Shown here one piece after another: positions 11,539 through 22,030 of a stretch of 64,000 bases of DNA; positions within the stretch are counted from its first letter, which is position 1; each line of letters opens with the position of its first letter. The notes below the pieces were generated by a model. The model was not told the DNA's origin. It worked only from the letters and a program-made list of their open reading frames with translations, and did no database searches. A program made the position numbers and the translations under genes. The DNA is from Mesaphorura yosii (lineage: Eukaryota; Arthropoda; Collembola; Poduromorpha; Tullbergiidae), in the NCBI GenBank assembly GCA_009869945.1, contig WIXG01000007.1, forward strand, positions 551,330 to 615,329, given 5' to 3'.

Positions 11539-12730
11539 TCACAAGGACCGACGTTCCGAATGCTTAACTAATTCTTCACTTAATTCCCATAATTCTTTCG
11601 CTAAACCGGACGCTTGAGACAATTTACGGTTTAATCTGCTGGGAGCTCGGCGGTAATGAAAGTAATGACCATTGTGCCTTGCGAGAAGCTTGGCGGGAGT
11701 CTCTGCCAAGTAGACAATTGTGTCACAGCCCTGTTCAGGAGTTTCGCCGAATAAGCCCAACCCGATCTTGACCACCGCTTCTTGATACCAAGGTCGTTGT
11801 GAGTGATAGAAGTTTGAAGTGACCAGCCCAGGAGCCACGGAGAAGGACTGAATGTCTGGCTCTCGTTTGGCTAGCTCTTTCGCGAATAACGCGTTGGCAT
11901 ATTTCGAGTTTGCGTAAGGACTGAGGTTGAAGTAGCCATATTCAGAGTGCTCCATGTTCAGATCATTGAGATTCAAGTTTTGGAACACGATGGCATGTGA
12001 TGAGAGTGTAATCACCCTGAAACATTAGGGATCGGTCAAATCTTATCCTTCTTCGCGTGGTTCATGTAGGCTGATTTGCAAGACTTACCGACTCTCTTCT
12101 CCACCCTTCTTCAAGTAGTCTCGCAGCAAATTAGTTAGCAGAAAAGGTCCCAAGTGATTAACGCCAATGTGCTGCTCGAATTCGTCTTCAGTTTTCTTCT
12201 TCTCTGCACTTGCATCGTGGAATCCAGCATTGTTGATTAAGATGTCAAGCTTTGAGTGTTTCGACTTGAAGGCGTTTGCAAAAGCTCGGACTGAGCGGAG
12301 CGAAGCCAAATCGAGGTCCATAAGCTCCTGCGTTTAGTTAACGTTCATATGTCTGGCTCACATCCATCATAATGACTGATATCAAACTGAAGCTCACCAT
12401 TGTACCAGCTCCAGTCTGCGTGCGTATCTCGTGGATAGCCTTCTCACCTTCATTTAACCTCCTGCATGCGAGTACAACGTTTGCTCCGCGCGTGACTAAT
12501 TCCAGAACTGTGGCTTTGCCAATACCCGAATTGGCTCCGGTTACAATAACTATTTTGTCGTCCAATTTGTTTACAACGCTGCGCTCTCCGGTGGGAGTGG
12601 TAGGATAAATCCATGCTTGAATAGTGAGGCAGGGTCGTTTCAGCCTTTCCCAGAAGTACGGCAGAGTTTCGAGGCAGTTGATGGAGTACGAAATGACGGT
12701 AGCGAGAAATGCTTTGATTTTTGCAAGCAT
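11539..12730 (-). CDS. Retinol-dehydrogenase-like SDR, copy 3
   Basis: Exons 12398-12730, 12089-12327 and 11539-12016 give 349 residues. The start is the ATG at 12730, just before the hydrophobic anchor (IKAFLATVISYSI). Visible motifs: TGANSGIG, ACRR, LDILINNAGFHD, TLSSH and catalytic YANSK, then VAPGLV and the ETPEQGCDTIVYLAET C-terminal block. Unlike copies 1 and 2 there is no intron before the PEQGCDT block, so the last intron was lost here or gained in the others. Long basic C-terminus. Same functional class as its neighbours. Confidence 0.9.
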
Positions 12731-13440
12731 GACGATTGACTGCGGCTTGACTAGAAAATTCTGACTGGGGATATGTTTTGAGTTTATGCTGTAGTGGAGC
12801 GTACTGAGAAACACTGAGTTTTTGTGAAATTAAGGATAATCATGCAAAATTGCCGTCTTCCACATGCTCACACGACTCACTCACATCACTCAATTACGGT
12901 TCTTTATCTTGGGTCTCTTGACTCAAGAGAAGGTTCACACTGCAGGCTGCATACGAGTATCAAAATCAGGATTCACAGGTTTCAAACGCAAGCAAGGGGA
13001 CAGAAATGGTAAACATGCATATGAATCAAGAGAGGTTTATTAAGACCTTGATGGATCAACTAATATGATGTAGGAAACGTGAGGGTAAACTGCATGCGCT
13101 TATCAAAGTAACATAAAATATTATTAAAGTTTAATAACATACAAGCACAAGTTGTGTTGTGCTTGTAGGGAAGAGTTCATGAACTCAACAAGCCCACGAC
13201 TAAGCGCGGAAAAATGGATTGCATAATGTTGCGTAATTTGAAGTTGAGACGGGGCAGACGCCAGACGTGCTAACGAATGCGGCATTTCGGGTGGAGTAAT
13301 TAAGGCACCTATTCCAACCACCCTTGTCACGTCATCTGTTAGATTATCACGAGTTCGAACTACCTTCAGTCCGTCGAGTGCGAGTTTGTCGACGAGTCGA
13401 CGGCACACGAGTTCGAATGCACTATAAAAAGGAACAGGTC
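12731..13440. other. Intergenic, no supported gene
   Basis: Contains the SDR copy 3 promoter. A TATAAAA-like string near 13427 precedes the SEC14 pseudogene. A short direct repeat (cacgagttcgaa) occurs near 13348 and 13408. A 94-codon minus-strand frame at 13124-13408 has no recognisable features. Confidence 0.4.
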
Positions 13441-13441
13441 T

Positions 13442-13492
13442 CCAGGAGAATTGTTTGTAGAAAATTGTTCCAGGGGAATTGCTCCAGGAGAG
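13442..13492 (+). repeat. Degenerate ATTGTTCCAGGR tandem-like repeat
   Basis: Units resembling AATTGTTCCAGGGG and AATTGCTCCAGGAG occur side by side. A related array in the opposite orientation lies at about 45165-45230 (TTGTCCTGGAACAA units). Shared, short, spaced units suggest one dispersed repeat family. Here it abuts the 5' end of the SEC14 pseudogene. Confidence 0.45.
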
Positions 13493-14224
13493 ATGATCAA
13501 AGTGGAGAGGTTCGTGAAGGACAAGGTTGTCACAAGGAAGGCCAGGTAAATCAAATACAGAGGTATTGTCAGTGTACGTTGCTCCGTTGTTTTAATTTCC
13601 CTTGTCTTCCAGTTGTCTACTCGTTTGCGGTACAGGGGGACGTTAGAAGATGCGCACTGGCTGGACTGATGCCAGAAATGGTTCTGTACGCGGTCACCCA
13701 TGTGTTTGAATCAATGCAAGCAGCACGCGAGACCGCAGTTGACCCGACTGGCGCTGGAAATGTGACAACAGCCTACATCATCACCGACTTGCACGGGCTC
13801 AATGCGAGACAAGGCGCTTGCTTGACTTGTAAGGTCGCTTTTGTCATATAGCTACTTGTAGTTTGGTCAATTCTGAGCGTGTCTTAACTTTCGGCAGGCC
13901 TTCCAATTTATGTGGCCTGGGAAATGCAATCAAAAACTATGACCCAAACTTGGGGCACAAATTCATGCTGATCAACTGTAAGAGAATACACTCTCAATAA
14001 GTTGAATGGCACTAACAATTTTTCATCTTTTGAGCTCTTCGGGCCTTCGCTCCGGTTGTGTCACTATTTCGTCCAATTCTGACCAGACATTCGCAGGAAA
14101 TTCTTCATGCTTATGACTATGACGAGGCCGAAGGGGTCCAATCCTTACCAACGACATTGCTCCGGATCAGTTGCTTTCCATGTATGGCGGGGAAAAGCGT
14201 CTGACTCTGAAGGACAAGGAGTAG
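13493..14224 (+). pseudogene. SEC14-like (CRAL-TRIO) gene copy, broken
   Basis: Paralogue of the intact gene at 14782-16575. Its third exon (end of ...KVERFVKDKV), a fourth exon with VRRCALAGLMP...TTAYIITDLHGLNARQGACLTC, a fifth with YDPNLGHKFMLIN and a sixth with RAFAPVVSLFRPILTR are recognisable, with introns at the same places. However, the fifth exon changes frame around 13905-13930, and the last exon changes frame again near 14140-14155, before NDIAPDQLLSMYGGEKR. The exons coding for the signal peptide and CRAL-TRIO-N helix are missing, replaced by a short repeat. It is best read as a decaying duplicate. If transcribed, it would not make a full lipid-binding fold. Confidence 0.72.
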
Positions 14225-14781
14225 GTTCAAGTTCATGGCTCGTGAGCACTGTGTACCTGCTTCGAGATCTGGGACGTTTGGTTACATAACAAGCTAATCA
14301 ATATTTCCAGCAGTTAAGCTTCTTTGTTTTATGAGTAGTGGTAATAAAATTCAAAACCTATAAATATGCAAGAAATTCGGAGTCTTCCAGAATCCTTACT
14401 TGTTTTATTTCTTATTTATCGACATACTCGCAGCCGTGCTGGGAATCACCCGATCAAGGTTATTTAGGATAAAAACTGGTCGGAATAAAAATTATATTTG
14501 TAAACACGCAAAACGAGGCTTTGGCATCATTGGCATGGTTCTGCCTTTATGCGCAACCCAGATTCCAATCAACCAGTTGCTCCTCTTGACTAATGGAGTC
14601 TAGCATCAGACTGACCAGGTATCAGGTACGTCTTCTGTCTTCTTCTGTCTCTTTAGGTACGTCTGCCTGTATGCCGAATGTCTTGTCTAGCATTTGGACG
14701 TTTGGAGTAGTGCACCAATTTAAAGCGGATTGCACCGTTTGCATTTCAAATCAGTTGCAATTCTCACGTTAAAGAATCAAG

Positions 14782-16575
14782 ATGGTTACGAGCACGTTTC
14801 TCATCAATGCATTGCTGTTAGTGCTGGCATTCGTCAATAAAAAAGGGTCTTGTGCATCTACGCCGACGCCAGAACAACAGCCTGCACTGGATAAGGTAGA
14901 CTTTAGACTCCGAATTTCCTTGTTGTTGACTGAGTCTCACGAGAATGCTTGTCACTCAGTTTCGACCGGCCGTTGAATCTCTCCTGTATCGACATTTCAT
15001 GAAAACGGACGATTATCTTCTGAAATGGTTGAAGGGTAAGTACCGGCAATCAGAATTTGGGCATGGCAAAAGCGTTGGCACTGCATATTTGACTAACCGC
15101 AGTTGGTCAATGGAACCTGGACAGAACGAAGGCCATGCTTGAGAAGAGTATCGCTTGGCGAAAGGCTGAACGGATTGACGATCTTTTAACTGAGGATTTC
15201 CACAAGGTCGAGAAGTGTCTCAAGATTTACACGAAGGGCCATGATCGCGAAGGCAGACCAGGTAAGTGATCTATAATTTTGCATATGAAGGAATTCTGAA
15301 ACCAGGGGTAAATCCGCCGGAAAAAATCCTTTCTGGGGGAATCCTCCCTTGGGGGAGCCGCCTTGGAAGAAATCCGCTCGATAATATAAATTATGAGCAG
15401 AGATTCCGAACAAAGGGTTGAATCCAAACAGGAAAGAGAATTCATGAAGAAAGGCATTGTGTTCTTGACATGAAGAGGATATTAGAGAGTACTTCCTTGA
15501 CTTCGCAAGATACCGCAACGATTTTGCGACTTCATTTTAATAATTTTATCACTTGTATTGTTGTTCGCCGTGTGATTTTAGTGTTTTATATAGCCATATT
15601 TTATCTGTTTTATAATATTTGATTGGGAAGAAGCACTGTGCAGTTTAAGTGATTAAGTTATAATGGCACAAGTGATCGCAAACCAGAAGGGTGGAAAGCT
15701 GGTCATGCACAAGGGCTACTCATACGAGTACCACAAACCCGGAGCAGGCAAGAAGATATGGATATGCACTCAGACTCGTCACAACAGCTGTCACGGCTGA
15801 ATCCACAATGTTGAGTATATTCCGGAACTGGAACTGCAATTTAATTTGCAAATGCGGATCGATTCTATTACCTTTATTTTGCTAAGTTTCCCAGGGCGGA
15901 AATCCTCCCGGGCGGATTCCCCCAGGGAGGTTTTTTTCAGGCGGATTTATTCCTGTTACCGGAATTCTTGACTCTGCAGTTGTCTACGCACAAATGGGTG
16001 CCTGGGACATTAGAAAGTGCGCTCTTGGTGGTATGCTGAAGCCAGCTACTCGCCTGGCTATTCGAAGCCTGTTCGAAGGGCCGCAGAATAATTCGACGGG
16101 CGGGACTTACGTCATTGCCGATCTAAATGGATTCAACATCAGGCAGGGCGCCTGCATCGCATGTGAGTCCACAAAATTCAAGTGTCAACAATTGCCAAGG
16201 CCGAATATTAATTCTCTCTGATACGTGCCTCTGATCGTACAGGCTTTCCACTTTATTCTGCACTTGCGTATCACTTTGACCATGATTACCCGGGCTTGGT
16301 GTATCGAGTCAACCTAATCAATGGTAAGAAAATTTTCGCGTCCAGTATGCACTAACGATTAGCTTCTTTGCATTTGCATTTGAATTCTTTCGCTTGTAAT
16401 AGCTCCGCGGGCTTTTGACGTGATTTGGAGTCTGATAACGCCAATCCTGACACCGGCATCTAGAGAAGCCATGCGCATCTACGGCCCGGACAAGAACAAG
16501 TATGCTCCTATTCTCCTGAAAGAAGTGGACGCGGACCAACTCCTGTCCGCTTATGGAGGAAAAAAACGCATTTAG
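14782..16575 (+). CDS. Secreted SEC14-like (CRAL-TRIO) lipid-transfer protein
   Basis: Six exons (14782-14895, 14960-15035, 15103-15261, 15980-16162, 16243-16323, 16403-16575) give 261 residues. A hydrophobic leader (LINALLLVLAFV, cleavage likely after CA near residue 25) is followed by the CRAL-TRIO-N helices (DDYLLKWLK, NLDRTKAMLEKSIAWRKAE, RIDDLL). The lipid-binding domain follows, with VIADLNGFNI, the YPGLVYRVNLINAPRAF block and the C-terminal LLSAYGGKKR. Family members shuttle phospholipids or tocopherols and are normally cytosolic, so an N-terminal signal peptide is unusual. Intron 3 (718 nt) is much longer than the others because it contains a transposon-like insert. Ligand unknown. 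Confidence 0.88.
15291..15966. mobile_element. Non-autonomous TIR element inside SEC14 intron 3
   Basis: Imperfect terminal inverted repeats of roughly 70 bp face each other at about 15291-15365 and 15893-15966. Both begin with GAATTC and share ATAAATCCGCC/GTAAATCCGCC and CTGGGGGAATCC blocks. Between them lie AT-rich sequence and one small FLYWCH ORF; there is no transposase. The target-site duplication is unclear (AAG-like at both ends). FLYWCH fingers are known in Mutator-like transposases, so this may be an internally deleted relative. The insert sits wholly within the intron and leaves splice sites intact. Confidence 0.7.
15663..15800 (+). CDS. Solitary FLYWCH zinc-finger ORF within the TIR element
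   Basis: A 45-codon ORF starts at the ATG at 15663. It holds a nearly complete FLYWCH finger: GGKLVMHKGYSYEY (the hydrophobic, Gly-Tyr-x-Tyr part), W-x-C (IWIC) and the closing C-H (SCHG). FLYWCH domains bind DNA or partners and occur in Drosophila mod(mdg4) and in MULE-type transposases. The protein stops right after the finger, so it could only be a remnant or a tiny stand-alone DNA-binding protein. Expression cannot be judged. Confidence 0.55.
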   Translation: MAQVIANQKGGKLVMHKGYSYEYHKPGAGKKIWICTQTRHNSCHG

Positions 16576-17389
16576 AACTTCGACCACTCATACATGGCTA
16601 AACGATCCAGTATTCTAACTTGTTTACGTTACCTGCTTACTTTTTTGTATTCAGCAATTAAAATAAATCTTACGAGGGATGTACAAAGTCCGGGAATATG
16701 AATACCAGTACAAAAGCATTTCAACAGCATATTCCAGCTTCCAGGACTGAATTCTCCACGTCCCGACTGGGTAAGGCATAAAATGCATAATGTGGCTTGG
16801 AACAAGTTAATTGTACTATCAAAAGTTATACGTATTCTCAATTATGTTGTTCAAAGACAGCGACCAAAGAGCATAAAGACCAGACCAGAAAGTTAAAGTT
16901 AAAGACTTTCCTCAAAACAGCAGTAAAACAAAGTGATTTATGGTCATTGCGTCCCAGCCCTCAATAGCGTGATGCAAAGTTATTTGTAAGTTTATGCTAG
17001 ACACTAAAACCGTGTATGTAATATGTTTACGATCAGACTGTCATTAAGGACAAAATTGCACCGCCACACGTGTCTCGCTACCGCCATGGGACAAGTAAAG
17101 TCAGAAATTCAGCAAAAAAGAAGTTATGGTCACTGGCCAGGCCAGCAATTCAGTGATTATTTTTGCAAGTCACAGCTCCAGCTACACAAATATTTCTTTT
17201 GAAGTAGTTTGCAAGCAGAGAAATACGTGAATTGGACTGGAAATTGAACACTTTACTGCATAACCTAAGCTGTACAAAAATATACACGTAATTTGGTTGA
17301 GAATAAACTTACGACGAGCCATGTTATGAAATAAATGATAATTATGTTTATGTTATGTTACGTTGTACGAGTAATTGCTTTAAGTACGC
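16576..17389. other. Intergenic between convergent SEC14 and RPGRIP1L genes
   Basis: The 3' regions of two genes meet here. AATAAA-like polyadenylation signals are seen on both strands (for example aataaaat near 16660 on plus). No coding or RNA gene evidence. Confidence 0.5.
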
Positions 17390-20371
17390 TTAGCTGTGTA
17401 TGATTTCATGCGTATCTGTTCGAAGGATGGATTTTCTTGGAGCCTCCCTCATTGTTGGTGATTGTGGACTTGAATTGTTTTGTGAGCTCGGACTTGGACT
17501 TGGTTCATGGACTTGGACTTGAGTTTCAATCCTGTTTTCCTGTACTTCCGATTTCCTTCGCACGACAGGTACAGGCGCTGGTCGATTATCTGAAGCTTCC
17601 TTATTTGCAGAACTTGAAGTCATGTCCGTCTCACGGTACGGCTTTCGCTGTTCATAAACATTATTGTTTTCGCCGTCAAAGTTCTCAATTAGGCACGAAT
17701 AATACAAGTGACCCAGAAGTTTGTTTTCCTCAATGCTTGATGTACTGATCGAATAAATTGGGCTAACCAAATTGGAACCAATTTGAAGAAAGCCAGACGC
17801 AAGAGTTCGGCAGTCCGAATCTCCAAGTGCTTGGTGTATTTGAATCTCAATGCCGTCCTGGAGAGAAACAAGAGAATGCTGTCATCAGTTCATCAGCCAT
17901 TAACTGTCAATACCCGCCTGCGTAAACTTACGATTGGAAATCTCTTATTCCTGAATGAGTGCGAAGACATCGTGTTAAACACGCCATTGGAAACCACCGG
18001 GGAATATTTTCGTTCGTACTGCTCAAATTGCCACGTCGCGAAAAGACCCTCAATCAGTTTATAATCTATCGGCTCAAATTTGTCGATGAATATTTCCAAC
18101 TTTGGCTCATCTGAGTCTGGGGTTTCTTCAAGTTCAAGTGGTTGTGATTGTAAGCCATTTTGCTCGATAGACTCAATCTCTGGGTTTCCCGCTTCGACTA
18201 CTTCTTTGACTTCAGCCTTTAGTGGCGGCGTTTCTGCTCTTATGAAGTATGGAGCTGTAGATTCTTGGGGTTGTGGTCGTGGGCTCTCAGTTCGCCGAGA
18301 GCAAGCTCGGACTGGTGGTTGTGGGTGCGCGATTGATTGAGGTCGTGCTGTATACGATTCGTCGGTCATGGTCATTGTTGAAGTTGTTGGAGTAATCAAT
18401 TTCTTAGCATTGTTAAACGATACCAAATTCTTTTCCAAAGTTAGCATTTGTTCAGTACGCAGCTCCTGTACTTTAATAAAATCTTGCAACTCACGATGAA
18501 ATGCCTCCGCTTTTTCTAGCTTCGTGTGTAAGACTTCAATCTGCAAAGGAATTCGAGTACTTGATTGTAATTGCAGCTTCGAATATAATTACAGGCGACT
18601 TACCTCTCTCTGGTACTCCTTGTTGATGCTAATCTGTGTTTTTAGTAAATGCGTCGTTTTTGTCAGCTCATCACGAACTTGTACCATTTCCCACTTTGAC
18701 TGGTTGAGGTCGGCTTCAATGGACAGACACCTGACACAGTCATTCAGTGAAGTGGAAGAATTTTTGGGTGCGACCTGAGTTCGACTTGTGCTCAGGCTTG
18801 GGTTGGGACGAATTCCGCCTCCGGAAAGTGCTGACTCTGCCTCCCTTAACTGTTCAGTTAATTCGCTGCATTTCAAGTTGAGAGCGTCAATTTCCTGCTG
18901 CACACTCAAGCACTTTGCCTTTTCTTCGTTCAAAGATGAGACAAGCTCCGTCTTCGAAGCCAATTCACTTCTCAGGGTTTGCTCCAACTGAGCAATTTGT
19001 ACTTTCAGTGAATCATCCTGTTTCTCCACGTCTTTGATTCGATAACCTGTATCGAGCGCCCTGCTCATTAAAGAATCATTCGCTTCCTTCAATATCCTGT
19101 TATCCTCCTGCAGTGCTTGGATTTGAGTTTCGATTTCCTTCATTTGATTGATTATGGTGGACGCTTCTTCTAGCTGCTTCATCAGATTCAAGTTCTTGGA
19201 TTGTTCCTCATGCAAGTCAGCCTGAACCTTTGCAATCTGAGTCTCCAGTTGCTGTACGGTATCATTCGCCGTATTTAAACTCGATTCAAGAGTGTGGCAC
19301 TGAGTTTCGTACGTTGACAACCAATTCGCTGTACGTCTAGAATCTCGTTGTAATCTTAGCAGTTGCATGTTTTCGACTATCTTCTGTTTCTTCAAGTCAA
19401 TTTCGGATTCTACTTGGAGTCGATACGCCAACATTTCGTCATCGCGTTGCGACTATTCATGCACATTCGATTGAGTAGTTATTGGCACCTCCTCTACGAC
19501 CTATATCGGCTACCGACAGTCGATATTCGGTTGCATGCTTACCTCTTTTATCTGTAACTGTTCCTTGTACGTCAGTATTTCCTTGTCAGCTATCGCTAAA
19601 TCTTCTTTCAACCTCTTCAGCTGTTCCCTCAGAGCATGATTTTCACCCTTGGCTTCAAAGAGTAAGCGGGTCACTTGATCATTCACTACGATTGCGCCGG
19701 GTGAATGAATCAGAGTTCGGCTGTGGCTTCCGCATGGTCCTCCAATGAAACCTGGCCGACTGGTCTTGTTCACTGGGGCTCTATGAATAGCATCATATAT
19801 AAAATGATTTATGGTGAACATTGAATCCGAATTACGAAGTCGCACTGACTTCTTAGCTGATTTTCTCGGCCCGGTCGGAACGAGCTTCGTAAATGAACCT
19901 CCTCCTTGTGGCTGGCCCTGTCGTTTTGTTACCAGTTTGTCCTTCAACATATTGACTTGACCCTCCAATTCAGCTATTCGTGCTTTCTGTTCCTCCAACA
20001 CAAAGTCAGTATCCCTTCTGGCCACTGCACTGTTTCCGCTCCTGTCACCAACTAATCTCACGAGTTTGGTCGCCAACTGTTTAGACCTTTCCTCATGATG
20101 TCGTAACTGTTTCTTAAGGCAAATGTTTTCATCCGATAAACTCAAATAGCGATCTTCAAGCTCGTCACGAACTATTCTTGGGTTGTTGATAAACGGCCTA
20201 GACGGCCTGAACTCCCTGGACCGACCTGAAAATTCAATCGAAACTCGTCCAATCTTTTATTGTAAGCAGCTTGTGACTGAGGCCTTCGCATTGCTTTAAA
20301 TTTGACCTACCAGGAATCCTATTTTCAAATTCTTTCACAGGAATCGAGTCACTATCACTTTGGAATGACAT
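17390..20371 (-). CDS. RPGRIP1L: RPGRIP1L-like ciliary transition-zone protein (C-terminally short)
   Basis: Scaffold of the ciliary transition zone. Exons 20311-20371, 19543-20225, 18604-19452, 17932-18540 and 17390-17857 give 889 residues. The N-terminus DELEDRYLSLSDENICLKKQ and RSKQLATKLVRLV match the RPGRIP1/RPGRIP1L signature. Long coiled coils follow (LKVQIAQLEQTLRSELASK matches vertebrate RPGRIP1L closely; also SINKEYQRE). After a Pro-rich linker comes the first C2 domain (LEIFIDKFEP, FATWQFEQYERKYSPVV, GIEIQIHQALGDSD). The protein then ends in a Ser/Pro-rich tail without the C-terminal RPGR-interacting C2 domain found in the 1,300-residue vertebrate protein. Presence implies ciliated sensory cells or sperm. 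No further exons downstream were found before 16576. Confidence 0.85.
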
Positions 20372-22030
20372 TGTTGTGTTATAATTACTGAGCTAATTTG
20401 ATATGCACGTGATCAGTTTGAGGTGTTTTGTTTTGTTTTGACGCAATTCAAGGACGCGTAGCGTTGTGTTGTTGCTTGCTGCCTGTTTCAGATAAGACTG
20501 ATCTAAGTCGGGGCTCAGGTGGTGGCTAACGGTTACTCTGGGCAACCATCGGTCACATTTCAAAACAAACTAACTCATTCAAGACGATGGATGGATGATA
20601 GACTGCGATTTCCTTCCTGTGTTGTGCTCTCATTTGGAATTGGGGTGCTTTACAAAAGTACGCCTTGCCCACAGAACAATACGCGGTGGAATTTATCCAA
20701 TACGCCTTTAGCTTGACAGGTTCTTGGCCAATACTTACCCGGACGAGGACGGGAGTCTTGAAAAATCTGCAACAGCGCTGTGCTGCGTTTTCCTCGATCA
20801 CTGGGCAATGTCGTTGTCGAGTTGAACAATTGAACCAACGCTACTCCGTGCGCGTGTGATGCAGGATAGAAAACCAATAGTTTCCAACTAAACTTCTATC
20901 TGACTTCACAAAGCAATTAATAAAAGACGCACACGTAAGAGAAGCTAAATCGACGGGAATTGACAATCTGTACTTTGTAGACGCGACGCTCAGAGAAAGT
21001 TGAATCAATAATTGCGACTCGAAATGCAAACGACGTTTTTAGATTTGTTGAATAACTCGATTCGGAGACGGAGACGACACATGTAATTATGAAATCCATA
21101 AGTCCGTATGAATCGATATTATAGCAAGGTCTTCCGGCGCCCTGCGGGGCAAGTTTAACACAGAAACGCGTACGATAACTCGCTATCGCTATCTCGTTGA
21201 AACTCAGATTATAAAATAAATTCGCCGGTATGATATCTCACCTCACCCCAACGCATCGTATGAACGCTTCAGAATTGGTATGATATTCACTTAATCATTA
21301 ACTATACATGAGAGCAGAATTAAATCAGTCAATCGCGCTCACAATTCTAGGTCGTATTAATTTATAGTTAAATCAATTGGTTAAATTTTCGAAACGCATG
21401 AACCAGAATATAAAGAACAAAACAAAACCAATCGAGATTTTTATCTGTTCCAAACCCGTCGCGTACCTCCGTACTCTGTGCGCAAGGCCGAATTCCTAAA
21501 CATTGAGCCCAATGACATTCTTCAACAAAGGCTCGCTGCTAAAATCCACTAATAATGCACTTTACTGCCAGTGCACACAACACATAGATGACTCTCCAAC
21601 GTTCCTCCTCTGAAACTGCATCAAGCAGTACGAAAACAACCGGATTTGATTTTAGAAGGGAAACACAAACTCAAACTCAAACACAAACTTCAAAATAAGC
21701 CGTACCCAAGCTGTAAGAGAAGCCGAGGCCCAAGAAATATGAAGCCGTAGCTTGGCCATTGTGTAATTTTTATGGCTTTTTTATTACTTCATCGGGCAAG
21801 TTTCATTTCTTTGTGAGGGCAACTTGGTTCGGAGACCGTGATTTTTCTAATAATTTCCACTCCATGTAATACCAGGAATTTCACACTCCTCACAAGCACA
21901 GATCAGCAGAAACGTAATTTTATTCATAACCTGTCAAAAATCCATATTTCATTTTGTAACGTCTTTCGGCGGCTTCGATCTCTGTGTCTGTGTTTAGTTT
22001 TGCTTACACGACATAAATCACTTGGAAATT
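20372..22030. other. Divergent intergenic region, RPGRIP1L / PABPN1
   Basis: 1.66 kb between outward-facing starts. Contains a CAAACT/ACACAAA-rich microsatellite-like stretch near 21660-21695 and a CG-rich patch near 21135-21155. Several 60-80 codon open frames on both strands show no recognisable protein. The last roughly 100 bp before 22031 are probably PABPN1 5' UTR. Confidence 0.45.

Noticed and set aside
13124-13408. 94-codon minus-strand open frame
   Set aside because: No recognisable motif, overlaps repeats and the SEC14 pseudogene promoter region.
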